A stretch of DNA of 64,000 nucleotides from Rhodeus uyekii (GCA_037043235.1 JAWRVZ010000042.1:3544001-3608000); one strand, 5' to 3'. Positions 49,819-61,784 are shown, counted from the stretch's first letter. Made by a program: numbers and translations. The notes: generated from the sequence alone by a model not told the origin.

Positions 49819-51708
49819 GGAATCCGCCTGCAGAAATAAAGTGTAGGTGCTACTTGATTGCTCTAATTTGATCAAAGGTGGTACTTTGCCTAGGATAACC
49901 TGGCAAAGTACTGCCCTAATCAGGAACTCTTCGAATGCTTGCATTCGCAACCCAGCAGTCAAACTAATCAAGCATCTCTTAATCATCTTTAGATGAGTTC
50001 TTAAGTTTGTGCCTTAAAAAAGGCATGGTTTGATTCGTTGGTGGATTTAGAAAAGGTTAACTGTTTGTAACTCAGTTCTGTTTCTCTCTCTCTCCCCCTC
50101 TTTCTCTCTCTCATTCTGTTTAATGTTTGTATTTGTAGTTTTGTATATTAATATAATATGTGAATATGTATATTCACATGTGATTATGTACTGCTCATAA
50201 ATAAGTCACTTAAACGATTGATTTTTGCTACATGCTTTGATACTTTAGTTCAAAAGAAAAGGAAAGAACATTCTTTGTGGGAATAGTCTTCCTAAGAGTT
50301 CATATCGTGCGGTTCGCTTGGTGAACAAACGGTCACTCTTTGAACTTAATTCTAGAATTAAAATAAATTCTACAAGCCGAATTAAGCCATATATGTTAAT
50401 AGTTTGTTATAATCCTTTATAACGAATTATTAATATACATAACACGTTGTGATTCCATACTTACATCTGTAGGTAGACGAGGCATTGCTGATGGCAATGG
50501 TACACACAGCTCAACAGAACATATGAGGGACTCAACTACACAATTTTTTTAAACTTATAAATATTCTGTCAAATATTCTGTACCTTTATCATGACATATG
50601 TTCTATATAGCATTCAAAAAGAATTCAGAAGTGCTTGATTTTCACTTTTATTGTAGGTAATGTAAATCATACATTGGTTTAAGAAGACAACATTACACAG
50701 TGCCTCCAGTGCATCCAGTAACATCCAGGCACTGCTAAAGAAATCTTCAAATTTCAAACAGTATTGCCTACAGATACAAAATGTCAAAGAATTAACACAT
50801 TATCTCTGACATATATGATGGCGACACATCAAAAGCAGTCGAAATTCTGTCAGATCCAAACTGATATTGACATAAAGCATAAATCCAGAGAAACTTTTTG
50901 GGATTTTCACTTTAAACATACCGGTATTTTTTCTCATAGCTCTGAATAAGGAAATTGATTATATTTGTTATATTGATTGTTTGCTTTTGCTTTTTCCTCG
51001 ACTAATCTTTAGCTTTATTCTTCCCTTCATTTTTTACTTCCCCAATCTTGTTAGGAAACCACTACCACAATTAGTATAGCAGCACACCTGTTGTTAATTA
51101 CAAAAGTGTTTTAAGTAGTCTCTTGAAGTCCGATGAAGGTTGAAATGTGACAGTTTTTAATCAATAAATCTGGACTTCTGCAAGAGTAATTGTTGCACCT
51201 TTTCACAACTTACATATTGAAACAATTTCTCATTTAATTTCAATTCTGATTGCTCACCCTTTTCAATTTTCAATATGGCTTATACAACTATACAACTGCC
51301 TTTGGTTTGGTGGCCAGGAACCAGTTATACCCCTGTTTCTCAAACCTTTTGTTGATCAGACCAAAGGTGTAAGATGGAGAAAAGAACGGAGCAATTATTA
51401 CCGATACTAGTAAAAATGTGGGGCTATGTTGTTGTGTAGACCAGACCAGCCATACCGAACACCCCACAATAGAATGAATAATTTGGTTGTGAATTCGTCC
51501 TGCACCTCGTTGTCCCAGTAGACCACCATGTGAAGTACACAGTAACAACAACTGAATATACAGACAGATATGGAGCTTGCATTAGCTAACAGCAGTAGTG
51601 CATGAAGAGTAAACGGTCCATCTCCTCTTACAAATGTAAGACCTGCCCAATCGGTCCAACAATGGTTTCCATTAGGTGGGTGAATGATCAATGTGTTTTC
51701 AGGCTTTC
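49819..51708. other. Intergenic DNA, no gene recognised
   Basis: No supported gene. A pyrimidine-rich (TC)n-like stretch lies near 50085-50115. The phrase 'tgaaggttgaaatgtgacag' followed by 'aatcaataaatctgga' near 51130-51175 resembles the 3' tail of a non-LTR retrotransposon but cannot be assigned. Confidence 0.5.
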
Positions 51709-51798
51709 TGTCACGGTGCGTGGAAACAGAAGAGGACCCAAATGCAGAGATGATGATGTGTGGTTTATTGCAGACAATTAACAGTGGAAAGTGCATTG
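51709..51798 (-). repeat. 3' LTR of outer element, distal piece
   Basis: The first 90 bp (plus sense) of the 3' LTR, ending at the hAT target duplication GTGCATTG. It matches 57723-57812 with one visible base change near 51717. Confidence 0.92.
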
Positions 51799-52071
51799 TA
51801 GTGATGTTACGTATGACACTGAAGCTTCGATGCGCGTATCACTCATGTGACAATTTGAAATGAAGCGCTGTATCGGGGTGTGTATTGGTTTCCCCGAGTC
51901 ACGTGATCGATGACAAATGAAGCCTCACTTTCTGTCAAATCACGTGCGCGTTTCACTTTGTGTGTCAGAAGCTTCAAACCCCCAGATCTTCCGTAACGAG
52001 TCCTTGTTGACTCAGTCTGTTTGATGGTTTTGTGAGGAGAGTCAAAATATGTAATATAATCAATACATTAA

Positions 52072-52141
<70 letters not shown>

Positions 52142-52254
52142 ATATATATCAGTGTGATACATGTGTGATATAAAGTAAAATGTGGTTTTAATGATAAGTT
52201 TTTACAGACAGCGGCATGTGCGGAGAAGGAGGGAGGGGGGGTGTATGGAGACAC

Positions 52255-52589
52255 TGTCACAGTCCTGTCGCGTCTTTCACATCCGGGTTCCTCAGTGTTT
52301 TCCAGATCCTTCCCTCTCCTGTCTAGTTAGTAATTACCCAATTAATCATCACAGCTGTGTCCCATTTCCTTGTGTATTTATACCTCTCGTATCCCCCTTG
52401 TCATGGTCGGTTATTGGATGTTTATGGTATGTGTATGGTATGTGGATGCTCCCTTCCGTGTCTTCCCCAGTTTATGAGTTTTGCACCCTCGCGTGCTTTT
52501 GTTTCTAGTTTTGGTAATAAAGTCTTGGTGTTCTTAATCTCCGTGTCTCTGTGATCTCCGCATCGCACACCAGCACCAACTACGTAACA
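52255..52589 (+). repeat. 5' LTR of inner element
   Basis: It starts TGTCACAG and ends ACGTAACA. A TATA-like tatttata lies at 52375-52382 and the polyadenylation signal AATAAA at 52516-52521, so U3, R and U5 can be placed in order. Confidence 0.93.
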
Positions 52590-52618
52590 GTATAACCGAC
52601 CGGGTTAGTCGCCCAAAA

Positions 52619-54223
52619 ATGGACTATAAATGGACTAAAGAAGCTGAGCGCAAGCTGCCGTCTGCCCGGCAAAGTGGCCGCCGCCTGGAAAAATACGTGC
52701 AGGAATTTATTGAGCTCACATATCTAGTGAGCTGGGACGATGTGTTCTTAAACACCCTTTTCGAGCGGGGGCTGGACACAATGACCCTCCGAAGCCTCGA
52801 GGGAACGAGTTTTTCCTTGAGGGAAAACATCAATCTCATTCTGTGGCTCAACGGCTCCGACTACACTGTAGAGGAAGTCACAGATTCGGCGCTCCCGAAC
52901 ATCGCCCCCGAGTCAACGCTCTCAACCTCCGCGTCACCGCGCCGCCGCCGCCGTAAACGGGGTAAGCGGGTGTCTCCCGCGGCCGCTCCCATGAATGAGC
53001 CGAGTCCCGCGGCCGTTACTGAACTGTTTCCCCGAGCGGCCACGCCTGAACTGTTTCCCCGAGCGGCCGCGCCTGAACAGCTTTCCCGAGCGGCCGCGCC
53101 TGAACAGAGTTCTTCCCGAGCGGCCGAAACTGAACAGAGTTCTTCCTGAGCGGCCGAAACTGAACAGAGTTCTTCCCGAGCGGCCGAAACTGAACAGAGT
53201 TCTCCCCGAGCGGCCGACCACCATGAACAGTGCTCTCCCTGAGCGGCCGACCACCATGAACAGTGCTCTCCCCGAGCGGCCGACCACCATGAACAGTGCT
53301 CTCCCCGAGCGGCCGACCACCATGAACAGTGCTCTCCCCGAGCGGCCGACCACCATGAACAGTGCTCTCCCCGAGCGGCCGACCACCATGAACAGTGCTC
53401 TCCCCGAGCGGCCGAAAAGGAACCGTGCTCTCCCCGAGGGCCCGACCCGCCAGAGCCTGAGCTGCCGTGGCCCGACCCGCCAGAGCCTGAGCTGCCGTGG
53501 CCCGACCCGCCAGAGCCTGAGCTGCCGTGGCCCGACCCGCCAGAGCCTGAGCTGCCGTGGCCCGACCCGCCAGAGCCTGAGCTGCCGTGGCCCGACCCGC
53601 CAGAGCTGCCGTGGCCCGACCCGCCAGAGCTGCCGTGGCCCGACCCGCCAGAGACTGAGCTGCCGTGGCCCGACCCGCCAGAGACTGAGCTGCCGCCGCC
53701 GGCCTTCAGCGACCTCCCAGAGCCGCCGCCGGCCTTCAGCGACCTCCCAGAGCCGCCGCCGGCCTTCAGCGACCTCCCAGTGCCGCCGCCGGCCTTCAGC
53801 GACCTCCCAGAGCCGGCGCCGGCCTTCAGCGACCTCCCAGAGCCGGCGCCGGCCTTCCGCGACCTCCCAGAGCCGCCGCCGGCCTTCCGCGACCTCCCAG
53901 AGCTCCCACCGCCGGCACTCCAGCCAGCACACCAGCCGGCCCCGCCAGAGCCACCGCCGGCCGTCCAGCCAGCACTCCAGCCGGCCCCGCCAGAGCCACC
54001 GCCGGCACTCCAGCCGGTCCAGCCGGCCCCGCCAGAGCCACCGCCGGCCGTCCAGCTGGCACTCCAGCCGGCCCTCCAGCCGGCCCCGCCAGAGCCACCG
54101 CCGGCCGTCCAGCCGGCACTCCAGCCAGCCCCGCCAGAGCCATCGCCGGTCGTCCAGCTGGCACCCCATACGGCCCCGCCTGAGCCACCCTGGACTGTGG
54201 CGCCACCCTGGAGACCCCCTTGA
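52619..54223 (+). pseudogene. Retrotransposon gag-like protein with proline-rich repeats, two in-frame stops
   Basis: One frame runs from the ATG at 52619 to 54223 (about 534 codons), interrupted only by TGA at 53147-53149 and TGA at 53240-53242. Both stops lie where neighbouring repeat units read CGA, so each is a C-to-T change at a CpG. Residues 1-85 form a retrotransposon-gag-like helical segment (RRLEKYVQEFIELTYLVSWD, LNTLFERGLD). A basic stretch RRRRRKRGKR follows near residue 108, then Ala-rich 9-11-residue repeats (PRAAxxEQ), about nine copies of the PDPPEPELPW type, seven of PPPAFSDLPE, and PALQPAPPEPP repeats to the end. It probably coats element RNA. Gly- and Arg-rich frames on the other strand are shadows. 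Confidence 0.82.
53000..54200 (+). repeat. Series of four coding minisatellites inside the inner gag
   Basis: Units succeed each other in blocks: 27-33-bp 'ccccgagcggcc' units (about 53030-53410), 30-bp 'cccgacccgccagagcctga' units with some 24-bp variants (about 53441-53690), 30-bp 'ccgccggccttcagcgacct' units (about 53694-53905), and about 30-bp 'ccggccccgccagagccacc' units (about 53920-54170). All unit lengths are multiples of three, so the reading frame is kept. Confidence 0.9.
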
Positions 54224-54368
54224 CTCATTATAACCAGTCTCCAGGGTACCCTCCCTCCCGCCCTTGGTTGATTGTCATGTGTCTTGTCCTCCTCCTGTTC
54301 CCCCTCCCTCCCCTCCGCAAGATATTCCTCATTCGGCGTGAGGTCACGCCTTGCGGGTGGGGGCGTAC

Positions 54369-54703
54369 TGTCACAGTCCTGTCGCGTCTTTCACATCCGG
54401 GTTCCTCAGTGTTTTCCAGATCCTTCCCTCTCCTGTCTAGTTAGTAATTACCCAATTAATCATCACAGCTGTGTCCCATTTCCTTGTGTATTTATACCTC
54501 TCGTATCCCCCTTGTCATGGTCGGTTATTGGATGTTTATGGTATGTGTATGGTATGTGGATGCTCCCTTCCGTGTCTTCCCCAGTTTATGAGTTTTGCAC
54601 CCTCGCGTGCTTTTGTTTCTAGTTTTGGTAATAAAGTCTTGGTGTTCTTAATCTCCGTGTCTCTGTGATCTCCGCATCGCACACCAGCACCAACTACGTA
54701 ACA
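54369..54703 (+). repeat. 3' LTR of inner element
   Basis: Matches 52255-52589 without visible difference. Followed by the target duplication GACAC. Confidence 0.93.
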
Positions 54704-55146
54704 GACACTTGATTCTGTATCGTACCTTGCACGAACACTACATAACTTAAATTAACATAACTTAGCTTACGTATTTCTTTTTTAACTTTTCTATTTTATA
54801 TTATTGTTTTGATTTTTTTTCGATTTGTATTCGTTTGATCACTTTTCTTACCTTTTTTCCCCTGACTACCCTCACTTTCACTTTCACTTGACGCAGAGCT
54901 TTTAACGAAATACCTGTCATGGGAAATCTGCTTCTCCTTTATCCACAACAACAGAAGCCTCTTCATCTCATAATTTATATTCGAACATAACTTCGATATA
55001 ATCGTCATGCACTTGGAAGGATTTACATTCTTGATAACATCCTTCTGCTTTAGGATGATATCGTGGATGTACTGCGATCATAGGTGAGAGATAGATCTCT
55101 CACGCGGGCACACGCTCATAATGATCCTATCACACAATGTCCTTAT

Positions 55147-55194
<48 letters not shown>
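55147..55194. repeat. (TG)n(AG)n microsatellite in the hAT element
   Basis: A TG run is followed directly by an AG run. Confidence 0.9.
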
Positions 55195-55197
<3 letters not shown>

Positions 55198-55522
55198 GCC
55201 TACGTTAGATCTTATTGAATCATATAAATTCATATTATATTTTATTGTCACACTTTATGGATAAATCATTATTGTTTTTATGGATACATTAAACACAAAC
55301 ATATAAAGCTTTTATTTTTACACATAGCATTGAAACGATGGAGTGTGTTGTGATTGCTTCATCTGACAGAGCTTCTTTCACAGGCTTCTGCCTGCTTTAT
55401 TTTAAATAAGCACCAGATGGCGCTGTTCATGACACTCGTGAAGCCTCAAATCTTTTCCCGAAACAGTCAGGGTGAAGCCTCAGTGCTTCATGAAGCCTCA
55501 TTTCCACATCCCTAGTGCATTG

Positions 55523-55968
55523 ACGAAGAACAGCCAGACAGGGTACACAGTAGGGATGACGTGCCAGATCAGCTACCGAGCCCAGAGTGTCCTCAGCCAG
55601 GGTGCATCCAGAGGCAGGACAGGAACCAACAGACAATATGAAGAAGACACAAGATAAACAGCACAAGGGCAAATTACACTAATGAAACTGAGCCTAGAGA
55701 CAGACTACCAAACTCTCACAAACGAACCAGACCTAACATGAGAAACAAGCACAATATAAAGGGAACAGAGAACATGAGGCACAGGTGAACACACTCATGC
55801 AAACGATGACTAAACAAGGGGGCGTGGTACCTGAAACTGAGGAGGCGGGACAAGAGGAGCACATGGGAAACACAAACAAAGGCAAAGCCATGTGCTCAAA
55901 CACAAAACATACAAGCAGACATTAAACAGAGACAAAACAGACAAGACTGTCAGGGCTGGATCCTGACA
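55523..55968 (-). repeat. 3' LTR of outer element, proximal piece
   Basis: The remaining 446 bp of the 3' LTR, continuing from 51798 after the hAT insertion. It matches 57813-58258 with about five visible changes (for example near 55573 and 55623). Confidence 0.92.
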
Positions 55969-56122
55969 GTACCCCCTCTCTAATGGACGCCTCATGGCGT
56001 CCACACTGGGTAAAGGAGACCAAGGGGGTACCAACTGGGGGGGCGGGTAGGGAACAAAATTCGGAACATGACCTCCAGGAAACATGGGTGGCGGGACTGG
56101 GGGGGAGAATAACCTAGGGGAG

Positions 56123-57691
56123 TTACTCGGGGCTGGGAAACATACAAGGAAACATACAAGAACTAGGAAACACGGGCAGGACCGGAGGGGTCGGGACAGA
56201 ATTAGTGGTCTTCCTGGGAGGATAAACTTGGGATTTGGAAGTGGTCCTGGAGTCAGAAACAGTTTTAGGGGTAAATCTTTGTTTGGGAAATGACTTAGGA
56301 ATGAATTCAGGGGCCATAACGGCACTGGCAGGGAGTTTGGATGGCTTAGATGGTTTAGAGTCAAAAGTAACCTTGGATACAGTCTCCGTAGCAGGAAAAC
56401 AAGCTGGCGAATCTAGTGACATTTTAACTGAACCAGAATCTAGCTGCTCTAGGGGCAGAGAGGGCTCTGTGGCAGTGACAGTGGACGGTTTGGAAATGGT
56501 TTCAATGGTAGAGACACCAGGCTGTTCTGAGACAACCTCCACGGGCATGACATGTTTGACCAGAGTGACTTCTGTAGGAACAACAGACAGAACAGGTGAC
56601 TCAAAGGCCATTTCAGGCACAGCAAGCAGAGACAGCTCTGAGGAAACCTCAATGGCACAGTCCAGTGATGTAGGTGACTCTTTGATGGTTTTAGTGTCAG
56701 GAACAGGAAGGATTATTGTCTCTGGGGTGATGATCTGGGCCACGTCACCAGATACTGGACCTTCAAGAATGGTCTCTGTAGACATGACGGGAAGAGTGGG
56801 TGGCTCAGGGATGATATTCTTGTCCACGGCTAAGTAAACTGGCTGGTTTTGGACAGTCTCAGTGTTCAAGGCAGGACTTACACAGGAAACAGATTGCTCT
56901 AAGGGGACGGTTGCCTGCATACCAGAGTGAATCCTCTCCTTTCGCCGCTTGCCACATAGGGGCAAAATAGATTCAGTCTTTAGTGTTGGTGTGACGGACT
57001 TAGACTTCACTGAAGGTGTCGCAATACACTCAAGAAAAGATTCAGTATCCGGCAAGGAGAATTTAATGGATTCTGCAGCTAAGGTGGTCTCTTGGCTGAG
57101 TTCTGTGGTTTGTGCAGCCACCGAGCTGACCTCAGAAAAAACCTGCTTTTGAGCAGGCTCAGGAGGATCGGACTTAATGGATGAGGAAGACATTTTATCA
57201 GTCATACCAGGGAGAGGTGGCTCAGGAACACTCACTTGGTCTGTGGCAGGTAAACCTGAAGTCTCTGAACTGGTTGACTCTGTGGAACTTGGAGCACACT
57301 TGACCACTCGCTTTCTCCTTAACCTGCGCTTCTCAGTAGGAGTTAGAACACAGGGGTCTTGACGCAAAGAAATTCCAGGGGAACAGTCCTTCTGAGACGG
57401 TCCTTGTTCACCTGCCTTCGCCCATTGGCTGCGAACGTCAAGATATCGACTAAAATCCCAGAGGTCCAGAATCTCAAGCCTCTCCATCTCTCATAGAGGC
57501 AAAGGATTATCCAGGCAATTATTAAAGGTATCTTTAAGTGCAGCATCATTATAATTCAGGCCAACTGCCATAGTCCAAAACATCTGGGCGAAGCTCCCCG
57601 CATCAAGTCCCTGCTGGCGCAGAGAAGTCAATGCCCGGTGACGTTCCCTCATCTCCTTATCCGTAGCTGGAGGACGAATACGGAAACTCAT
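56123..57691 (-). pseudogene. Gag-like ORF of outer LTR element, one in-frame TGA
   Basis: The first part (57691-57491, starting MSFRIRPPATDKEM) includes LDAGSFAQMFWTMAVGLNYN. It is followed by a TGA at 57491-57493 and then continues in the same frame as EMERLEILDLWDF to 56123. The N-terminal segment aligns in pattern with the gag of the inner element. The basic cluster KRRLRRKRVVK lies near the middle of the protein's first third. The remainder is Ser/Thr/Pro/Glu-rich and poorly conserved. After 56123 another frame reads PPPMFPGGHVPNFVPYPPP, so a frameshift may also cut the C-terminus. It is a structural (Gag) protein by inference; no enzyme domain exists. Confidence 0.72.
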
Positions 57692-57722
57692 CCTGCTGGG
57701 TCCAAACTGTGCTGGTTCGTTC

Positions 57723-58258
57723 TGTCACGGGGCGTGGAAACAGAAGAGGACCCAAATGCAGAGATGATGATGTGTGGTTTATTGCAGACAATTAACAGTG
57801 GAAAGTGCATTGACGAAGAACAGCCAGACAGGGTACACAGTAGGGATGACGTGCCAGATCAGCTGCCGAGCCCAGAGTGTCCTCAGCCAGGGTGCATCCA
57901 GAGGCAGGACAGGATCCAACAGACAATATGAAGAAGACACAAGATAAACAGCACAAGGGCAAATTACACTAATGAAACTGAGCCTAGAGACAGACTACCA
58001 AACTCTCACAAACGAACCAGACCTAACATGAGAAACAAGCACAATATAAAGGGAACAGAGAACATGAGGCACAGGTGAAAACACTCATGCAAACGAGGAC
58101 TAAACAAGGGGGCGTGGTACCTGAAACTGAGGAGGCGGGACAAGAGGAGCACATGGGAAACACAAACAAAGGCAAAGCCATGTGCTCAAACACAAAACAG
58201 ACAAGCAGACATTAAACAGAGACAAAACAGACAAGACTGTCAGGGCTGGATCCTGACA
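57723..58258 (-). repeat. 5' LTR of outer element
   Basis: In the minus sense it starts TGTCAGGATCC and ends CCGTGACA. On that strand a TATA-like tttatatt lies near 58040-58055 and AATAAA at 57778-57783, an order consistent with transcription toward lower coordinates. Confidence 0.92.
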
Positions 58259-58263
58259 CTTTC

Positions 58264-59360
58264 AGTGTAGCAAAGTAGTTTAATTACAATTAAACCTTTA
58301 TCTAACTCCATTTTGTTATGACCTTGAATTTAGGTTGGAATGCCAATTGGACACTTGATTGTTCTATTTAACCTTTTACTCTTATTCTTCTTCTTCATTT
58401 GGGTCTCATTGTCACTCAGAGTCTCATGCCGGCCATTCTTTTACATGAATCTCATGGTCACAAATTCGCCAGTCTTGGTCACTGGACACAGTTAATTGAT
58501 GAATCTGCTTAGTGGGCCACTCCTATGCTTGCTCTGTCTAAGAGTATTTTATTAAGTCACATAGATCTGCATACGCTTAATTAAAGTAATACTATCTCTA
58601 GTCAGAGGTCACAACCACTGTACACTAAGTACACTAAGTCTAAGTACACTTGTACACAGTGCCAAGCGTCAGCCGGAACTCTAAAATCTCAGTCGGTGTG
58701 CCCTATGCTCCACTCAAACTGAATTTTAGTCCGTTACTAACCTGACACAACCTTGCTGTAACAATGGGTGCAATGCAATCTACCAGAGTTAATAATTTTA
58801 GAGTAAGTCAGAATAAAATCAAATGTAACATTTTCTTATTAGTCAGATAAACAGAACATAAAACAACCACATCTCATCACAGGACAACCCACACCCCTTA
58901 CAGATCTGAATTTTTGGAAAACCTCAGAATGTGAGCATGGCTTCTACTCCACAGCCTGAATGTCTTGGACCTTGACCAGACTAATACACAAACTCAACTT
59001 TTTTCTCTCTTTTGGAGTCTTCTGTCCACATCAAAACTGTGTTTTTTAATTCTGTGAAAACTTAGCTTTTTGAAAACACACTTCAGTGTATACATTTGAA
59101 AATGCTGTTTTCATCTGCTACGACATTGCAGAGTGTCATGTTCTGTACCATTTGTAAATCTCAAAGACTGGGGGTGGTGGAGGGGGAGAGGTTACACCAC
59201 CTGCAAAATCGTTCACTATTTGCGAGTTGTGTTTCTCCAGGCCTCCTGTTTTCACCTTCAATTGCTCCAAAGCAGGTGTAACTGATTCACAATCACTTCT
59301 GCTTCCTAATTGGACGGATTGATATCTCTGAAGTTTAAGTGACTAATTGACACAGTTATA
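58264..59360. other. Intergenic DNA, no gene recognised
   Basis: No supported ORF or repeat family was found. Confidence 0.55.
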
Positions 59361-59688
59361 CTGTAATCCCTCACCACTTCGCGGTTCAAGTTTCGCGGCC
59401 TCAGTGCATCACGGTTCTTTCAAAAATATTCATCGAAAAATAAAACTTAAAAAATACGGCCATATCGGCAGTCGTATTGCGAAAAGCAACATTGTTTTAT
59501 TTTGATGTGAGAGAAACGGTTTCCCAGGATGCCAGACAAAGAGAGAAACTCTCTCAGAGGCTTTGTACACACCCACAGCACTCAGACAAGGCACGTGATT
59601 GGTTCCCTGCGCGAGATTGACGAATGAGAGCACGAGTGGATGATGGGGGTTCCGGTCCACATTAACCGCGATAAACGAGGGATCACTG
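59361..59688. mobile_element. pogo/Tigger-like MITE, short copy
   Basis: The ends ctgtaatccctcaccacttc and its near complement 'cgataaacgagggatcactg' are flanked by TA (59359-59360 and 59689-59690). The interior shares 'tgccagacaaagagagaaac' and 'tgattggttccc' with the element at 2790-3474. It lacks a central segment of about 350 bp, including the transposase tail. Confidence 0.85.
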
Positions 59689-59690
59689 TA

Positions 59691-61480
59691 TTACCTTAAT
59701 TTTTTTTCAGCAGTATATATATACATAGCTAGAAATATGGCATATGCTCATGCTATAGGCCAGGACCCTATGCTCCATACACACTGCAGCTAAATCCAGC
59801 GGTCAGTTCACCTTTTTGTGCTTAACCGAATTAACTTCTGAAAAATGCAGGTAGTGAGAAACTCTTATCACAGGTAGTGATAACCTGCAAGTCTACACAA
59901 CATAAACAGAACTGAACTTAACAACTAGTTGTTAAAATGTATGACAAGCATTAAGAGAAATGACAGACGAGTAATACATCTTGCAAGCAAATCAGAGAAC
60001 AAGAACAAGCCCATGAAATCGAAATAAATGGAAATACGAAAAGTAATTTCCATTTATACGAAAATACGAAAAGAAATACTGAAAGACTCAAATATTGAGT
60101 AATCACTTTAATAACTTTACAAAGTTGATCGCTGTATGAGCCAAGCTTAAACAACAACCTCAAAATCACTTAGTAAGTGAACACGGCAACACTGCATAAA
60201 CAAAACTGTGCTTTCGTTAAAATTGCTGAAAACAGCGGGTGTTTTGTCACTGTAATAATACTTTGGTCAGAATAGTGGATACCAAATGTATGTGAAGACA
60301 GAACGTTGCTATGGTTACCACAGTGACAAGTATCTTTTGGGAAAGAGTCGTGTTCCGTACACATGAAACGATAATTTAGGGAGAATAAATACCTAATTTA
60401 AATGTTGTTGTCACTCCTGAAACGTGATAGTGCATACGTGGCCATATGTTCTTAATGCAGGCCTAAATACCATGTGAAAGTTCAAGTTTCCAGCTATGGA
60501 TACGATATGATTTGCTTTTAAACAGGACATTTACAAGTGATATTGAACTCCTGAAGTTATATTTCTCCTCTCAGCTGTGCACTATACATGCTTCTTTTCC
60601 TTTTACCTTCCACCCCCAGTGTTTGCCGCACACTGATTTTCTGTGGAATAATTGATTCTCCTTTCCTATTAGTTGGCTTCCCGTCTTCAAGGTGAGTTAT
60701 TCTGTCACTCTCCGTCCCTCAACACTTCCTTCATGAGACTCTAATGGCTCCCCTGAGACTTCTAATGGGAGTTTAGATGAGCTGCGATTTCACATTCATT
60801 CATCCTCCACTTTCTTATGAAATCTGAAGTGAAGTTTTTCTTCACAGAACAAGAATTTGCCACAGTCCTTTTGCATTTCTGATTCAGCCTAGGAAAGGAA
60901 GGATGGTGGACAGGTTGTGCTGGATTTGACCATCAGTCAATAGTATAGAAATGAACTGCCCATTGGCCATCTGTTGTACTTTAGTAAATCTGTAGTTTAG
61001 TTTCTGCTATTAATTTGAATTATTGGTAACTTTCTTAATTGAGGCGGTTGATGAAATGCAAAACAATGTACAAAAATACAGCAAAGCCTTATGAGATAAA
61101 CAAACTGCAGTAATGCAATAACAGTTTCACATCACTGAAAAGACAAAAGTGACATTTGGTCACATACACTAACCACACATATGTACATTTTTCAACCTGT
61201 GCTCTGACTCTGAGCCTCTGGAGTTTTCAGCATGGATATATATCATTTTTGAGGACTGCTGTGCACATTTGCAGGTATCTTTAATAAATCTCTACTTCCA
61301 CAGGAAGTCCATGAATGTACTATAAGCTTTCACCATTGCCATTTGAAGCAGAAGGCAGGCAAGGCAGGATCTCAAACTCACTTTAATAACAAACGCAAAC
61401 AAAAGACTTTAAATACAAACAATAAAGCACACATGTATGTGAAACTCAGATGAAAGTCAGATGAAACTCTGGAAACAATG
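59691..61480. other. Intergenic DNA, no gene recognised
   Basis: AT-rich, with no supported ORF. Confidence 0.55.
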
Positions 61481-61635
61481 ACCTTCCAGACAGGAAGTGT
61501 ACAGATGACACGACTGACAGGAAGTGTTCCCAAGACCTCACCAACAGGAAGTGACAAGTGACATGACACACAGGAAGTGAAACAATAACAAGACTGACAG
61601 GAAGTGACAAAGAAGACCCAGACAGACAGTAAGTG
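61481..61635. repeat. Minisatellite with ACAGGAAGTG core
   Basis: Five or six degenerate units of about 25-28 bp each contain acaggaagtg. Spacers between the cores vary in sequence. GGAA cores of this type resemble ETS-factor sites, but function is not shown. Confidence 0.75.
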
Positions 61636-61784
61636 TTACAGTGTGAAAATTGTGAATGCTTTAACATTTGCTTTAGCATTATATGTAATTTTACTGAAAA
61701 TTACATTCAAACACATGGTTTTTACATGTAAGATCCACATGATTAAATGTGAAAAACAGGATACTCCAAGAACATACGAATATA

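Larger units (their letters stand above)
52255..54703 (+). mobile_element. Gag-only LTR retrotransposon (inner level)
   Basis: Two 335-bp LTRs (52255-52589 and 54369-54703) appear identical by eye. They are flanked by the 5-bp duplication GACAC (52250-52254 and 54704-54708). A purine tract GCGGGTGGGGGCGTAC precedes the 3' LTR. The single ORF encodes a gag-like protein with very repetitive proline-rich arrays. No pol gene is present. The identical LTRs mark it as the youngest insertion in this nest. Confidence 0.93.
51799..55514. mobile_element. hAT-type element (middle level), carrying an LTR element
   Basis: An exact 8-bp duplication GTGCATTG flanks it (51791-51798 and 55515-55522), and the intact sequence of the other LTR shows the empty site. 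The termini are TAGTGATGT on the left and the complement of TAGGGATGT on the right. Subterminal GAAGCTTC/GAAGCCTC motifs cluster at both ends. The 8-bp duplication and TAGNGATG ends define the hAT superfamily. Without the nested LTR element it is about 1.3 kb with no transposase frame recognised. A (TA)n run lies at about 52083-52149. Confidence 0.9.
51709..58258 (-). mobile_element. Gag-only LTR retrotransposon (outer level of the nest)
   Basis: Two 536-bp LTRs (left 51709-51798 plus 55523-55968, right 57723-58258) begin TGTC and end GACA in the plus sense. They are flanked by the 5-bp target duplication CTTTC (51704-51708 and 58259-58263). The element reads on the minus strand. A purine tract ending GAGAGGGGGTAC abuts the 3' LTR at 55969. 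The only coding content is a gag-like ORF; no protease, RT or integrase is present, so it depends on an autonomous partner. The LTRs differ at about six positions by eye. A hAT element interrupts the 3' LTR. Confidence 0.9.

Noticed and set aside
52861..54228. 455-codon Gly/Ser-rich and 411-codon Arg-rich ORFs on the minus strand
   Set aside because: They are antisense shadows of the in-frame coding minisatellites of the gag gene.
52995..54233. 412-codon Arg/Pro/Ser-rich ORF on the plus strand
   Set aside because: It is an out-of-frame shadow. The frame starting at 52619 carries the gag-like N-terminus and consistent repeats throughout, apart from two CpG-derived stops.
54796..55008. Remnant of a hAT transposase on the minus strand
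   Set aside because: The 70-codon frame is Ser/Lys-rich with no BED finger or catalytic motif, so it cannot be assigned.
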